From assembly GCA_011800805.1 (NCBI GenBank), contig MPNW01000366.1, positions 36,153-100,152 on the forward strand: a stretch of DNA of 64,000 nt, read 5' to 3'. The position numbers and the translations under genes are program-made. The DNA comes from Hirudo medicinalis (Eukaryota; Annelida; Clitellata; Hirudinida; Hirudinidae). Below, piece after piece: positions 63,928-64,000 of the stretch. Numbering within the stretch: the stretch's first letter is position 1; every line of letters starts with the position of its first letter. The notes under the pieces are model-generated. The model did no database searches. It had not been told where the DNA came from and saw only the letters and a list, made by a program, of their open reading frames with translations.

Positions 63928-64000
63928 CATAATGACAAGTGCTGTAAAAGTTCTTGCCAGTCTTGTTTTATGAAAAGAATAAGAAATCCCATATCATTAA

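Overview
The window is animal (metazoan) nuclear DNA: AT-rich, intron-rich, with many introns of only 50-150 bases, GT-AG splice sites, long trinucleotide microsatellites and remnants of several transposon classes. The gene set (an axonemal dynein heavy chain, a BK-type potassium-channel beta-like subunit, an invadolysin, a KMT2E/SETD5-type protein, a protein resembling the DUF7042-7045 invertebrate family) fits an invertebrate with motile cilia. I cannot name the phylum. Two single Ns (17508, 19267), one of them flanked by the same 127 bases on both sides, show a draft assembly with imperfect joins, so single-base frameshifts should be read with caution.

Layout. 1-1839 (+): the 3' part of the V-ATPase catalytic subunit A gene. 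3535-4839 (+): a small SAM-dependent methyltransferase gene with two one-base disruptions. 6617-9805 (+): a leishmanolysin-like M8 metalloprotease (LMLN), with a tRNA-like element in its last intron. 10774-12474 (-), perhaps to 9996: a multi-exon gene of DUF7042/7043/7044 type. 12.7-14.5 kb: two decayed non-LTR retrotransposon fragments (CR1/L2/RTE-like and R2-like) among ATT arrays. 14.5-22.6 kb: gene-poor, with large simple repeats, the duplicated segment around an N, and stretches of complex non-coding sequence.

23031-24781 (-): a two-transmembrane KCNMB-like subunit in four exons. 27338-29486 (-): DPH2 (diphthamide synthesis) in seven exons, followed by a duplicated and still spliceable copy of the end of its exon 5. 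30157-36972 (-): a 24-exon KMT2E/SETD5 (UpSET) co-orthologue with PHD and SET domains, whose reconstructed coding length is an exact multiple of three (1539 codons plus stop). 38335-38806 (-): DPM3. 39247-41142 (+): MFSD3, divergent from DPM3 across 440 bases. 41527-61866 (-): most of DNAH6, an inner-arm dynein heavy chain, from just before a conserved MSYTEQ block to the C-terminus. It has a 4067-base uninterrupted exon in the motor and short interspersed repeats in its introns. 62013-63927: a full-length but coding-dead Tigger/pogo DNA transposon with recognisable terminal inverted repeats, just upstream of the last DNAH6 exon I could place.

The genes are unrelated housekeeping, ciliary and chromatin genes; there is no operon or single pathway. 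The most unusual observations are the stop-free, 330-base, repeat-bearing intron in DNAH6 that could be retained in frame, the duplicated DPH2 exon, the KCNMB-like gene with an enlarged extracellular loop, the DUF7042-type gene and the 4-kb intron-free block in DNAH6. I found no clearly new multi-gene system.
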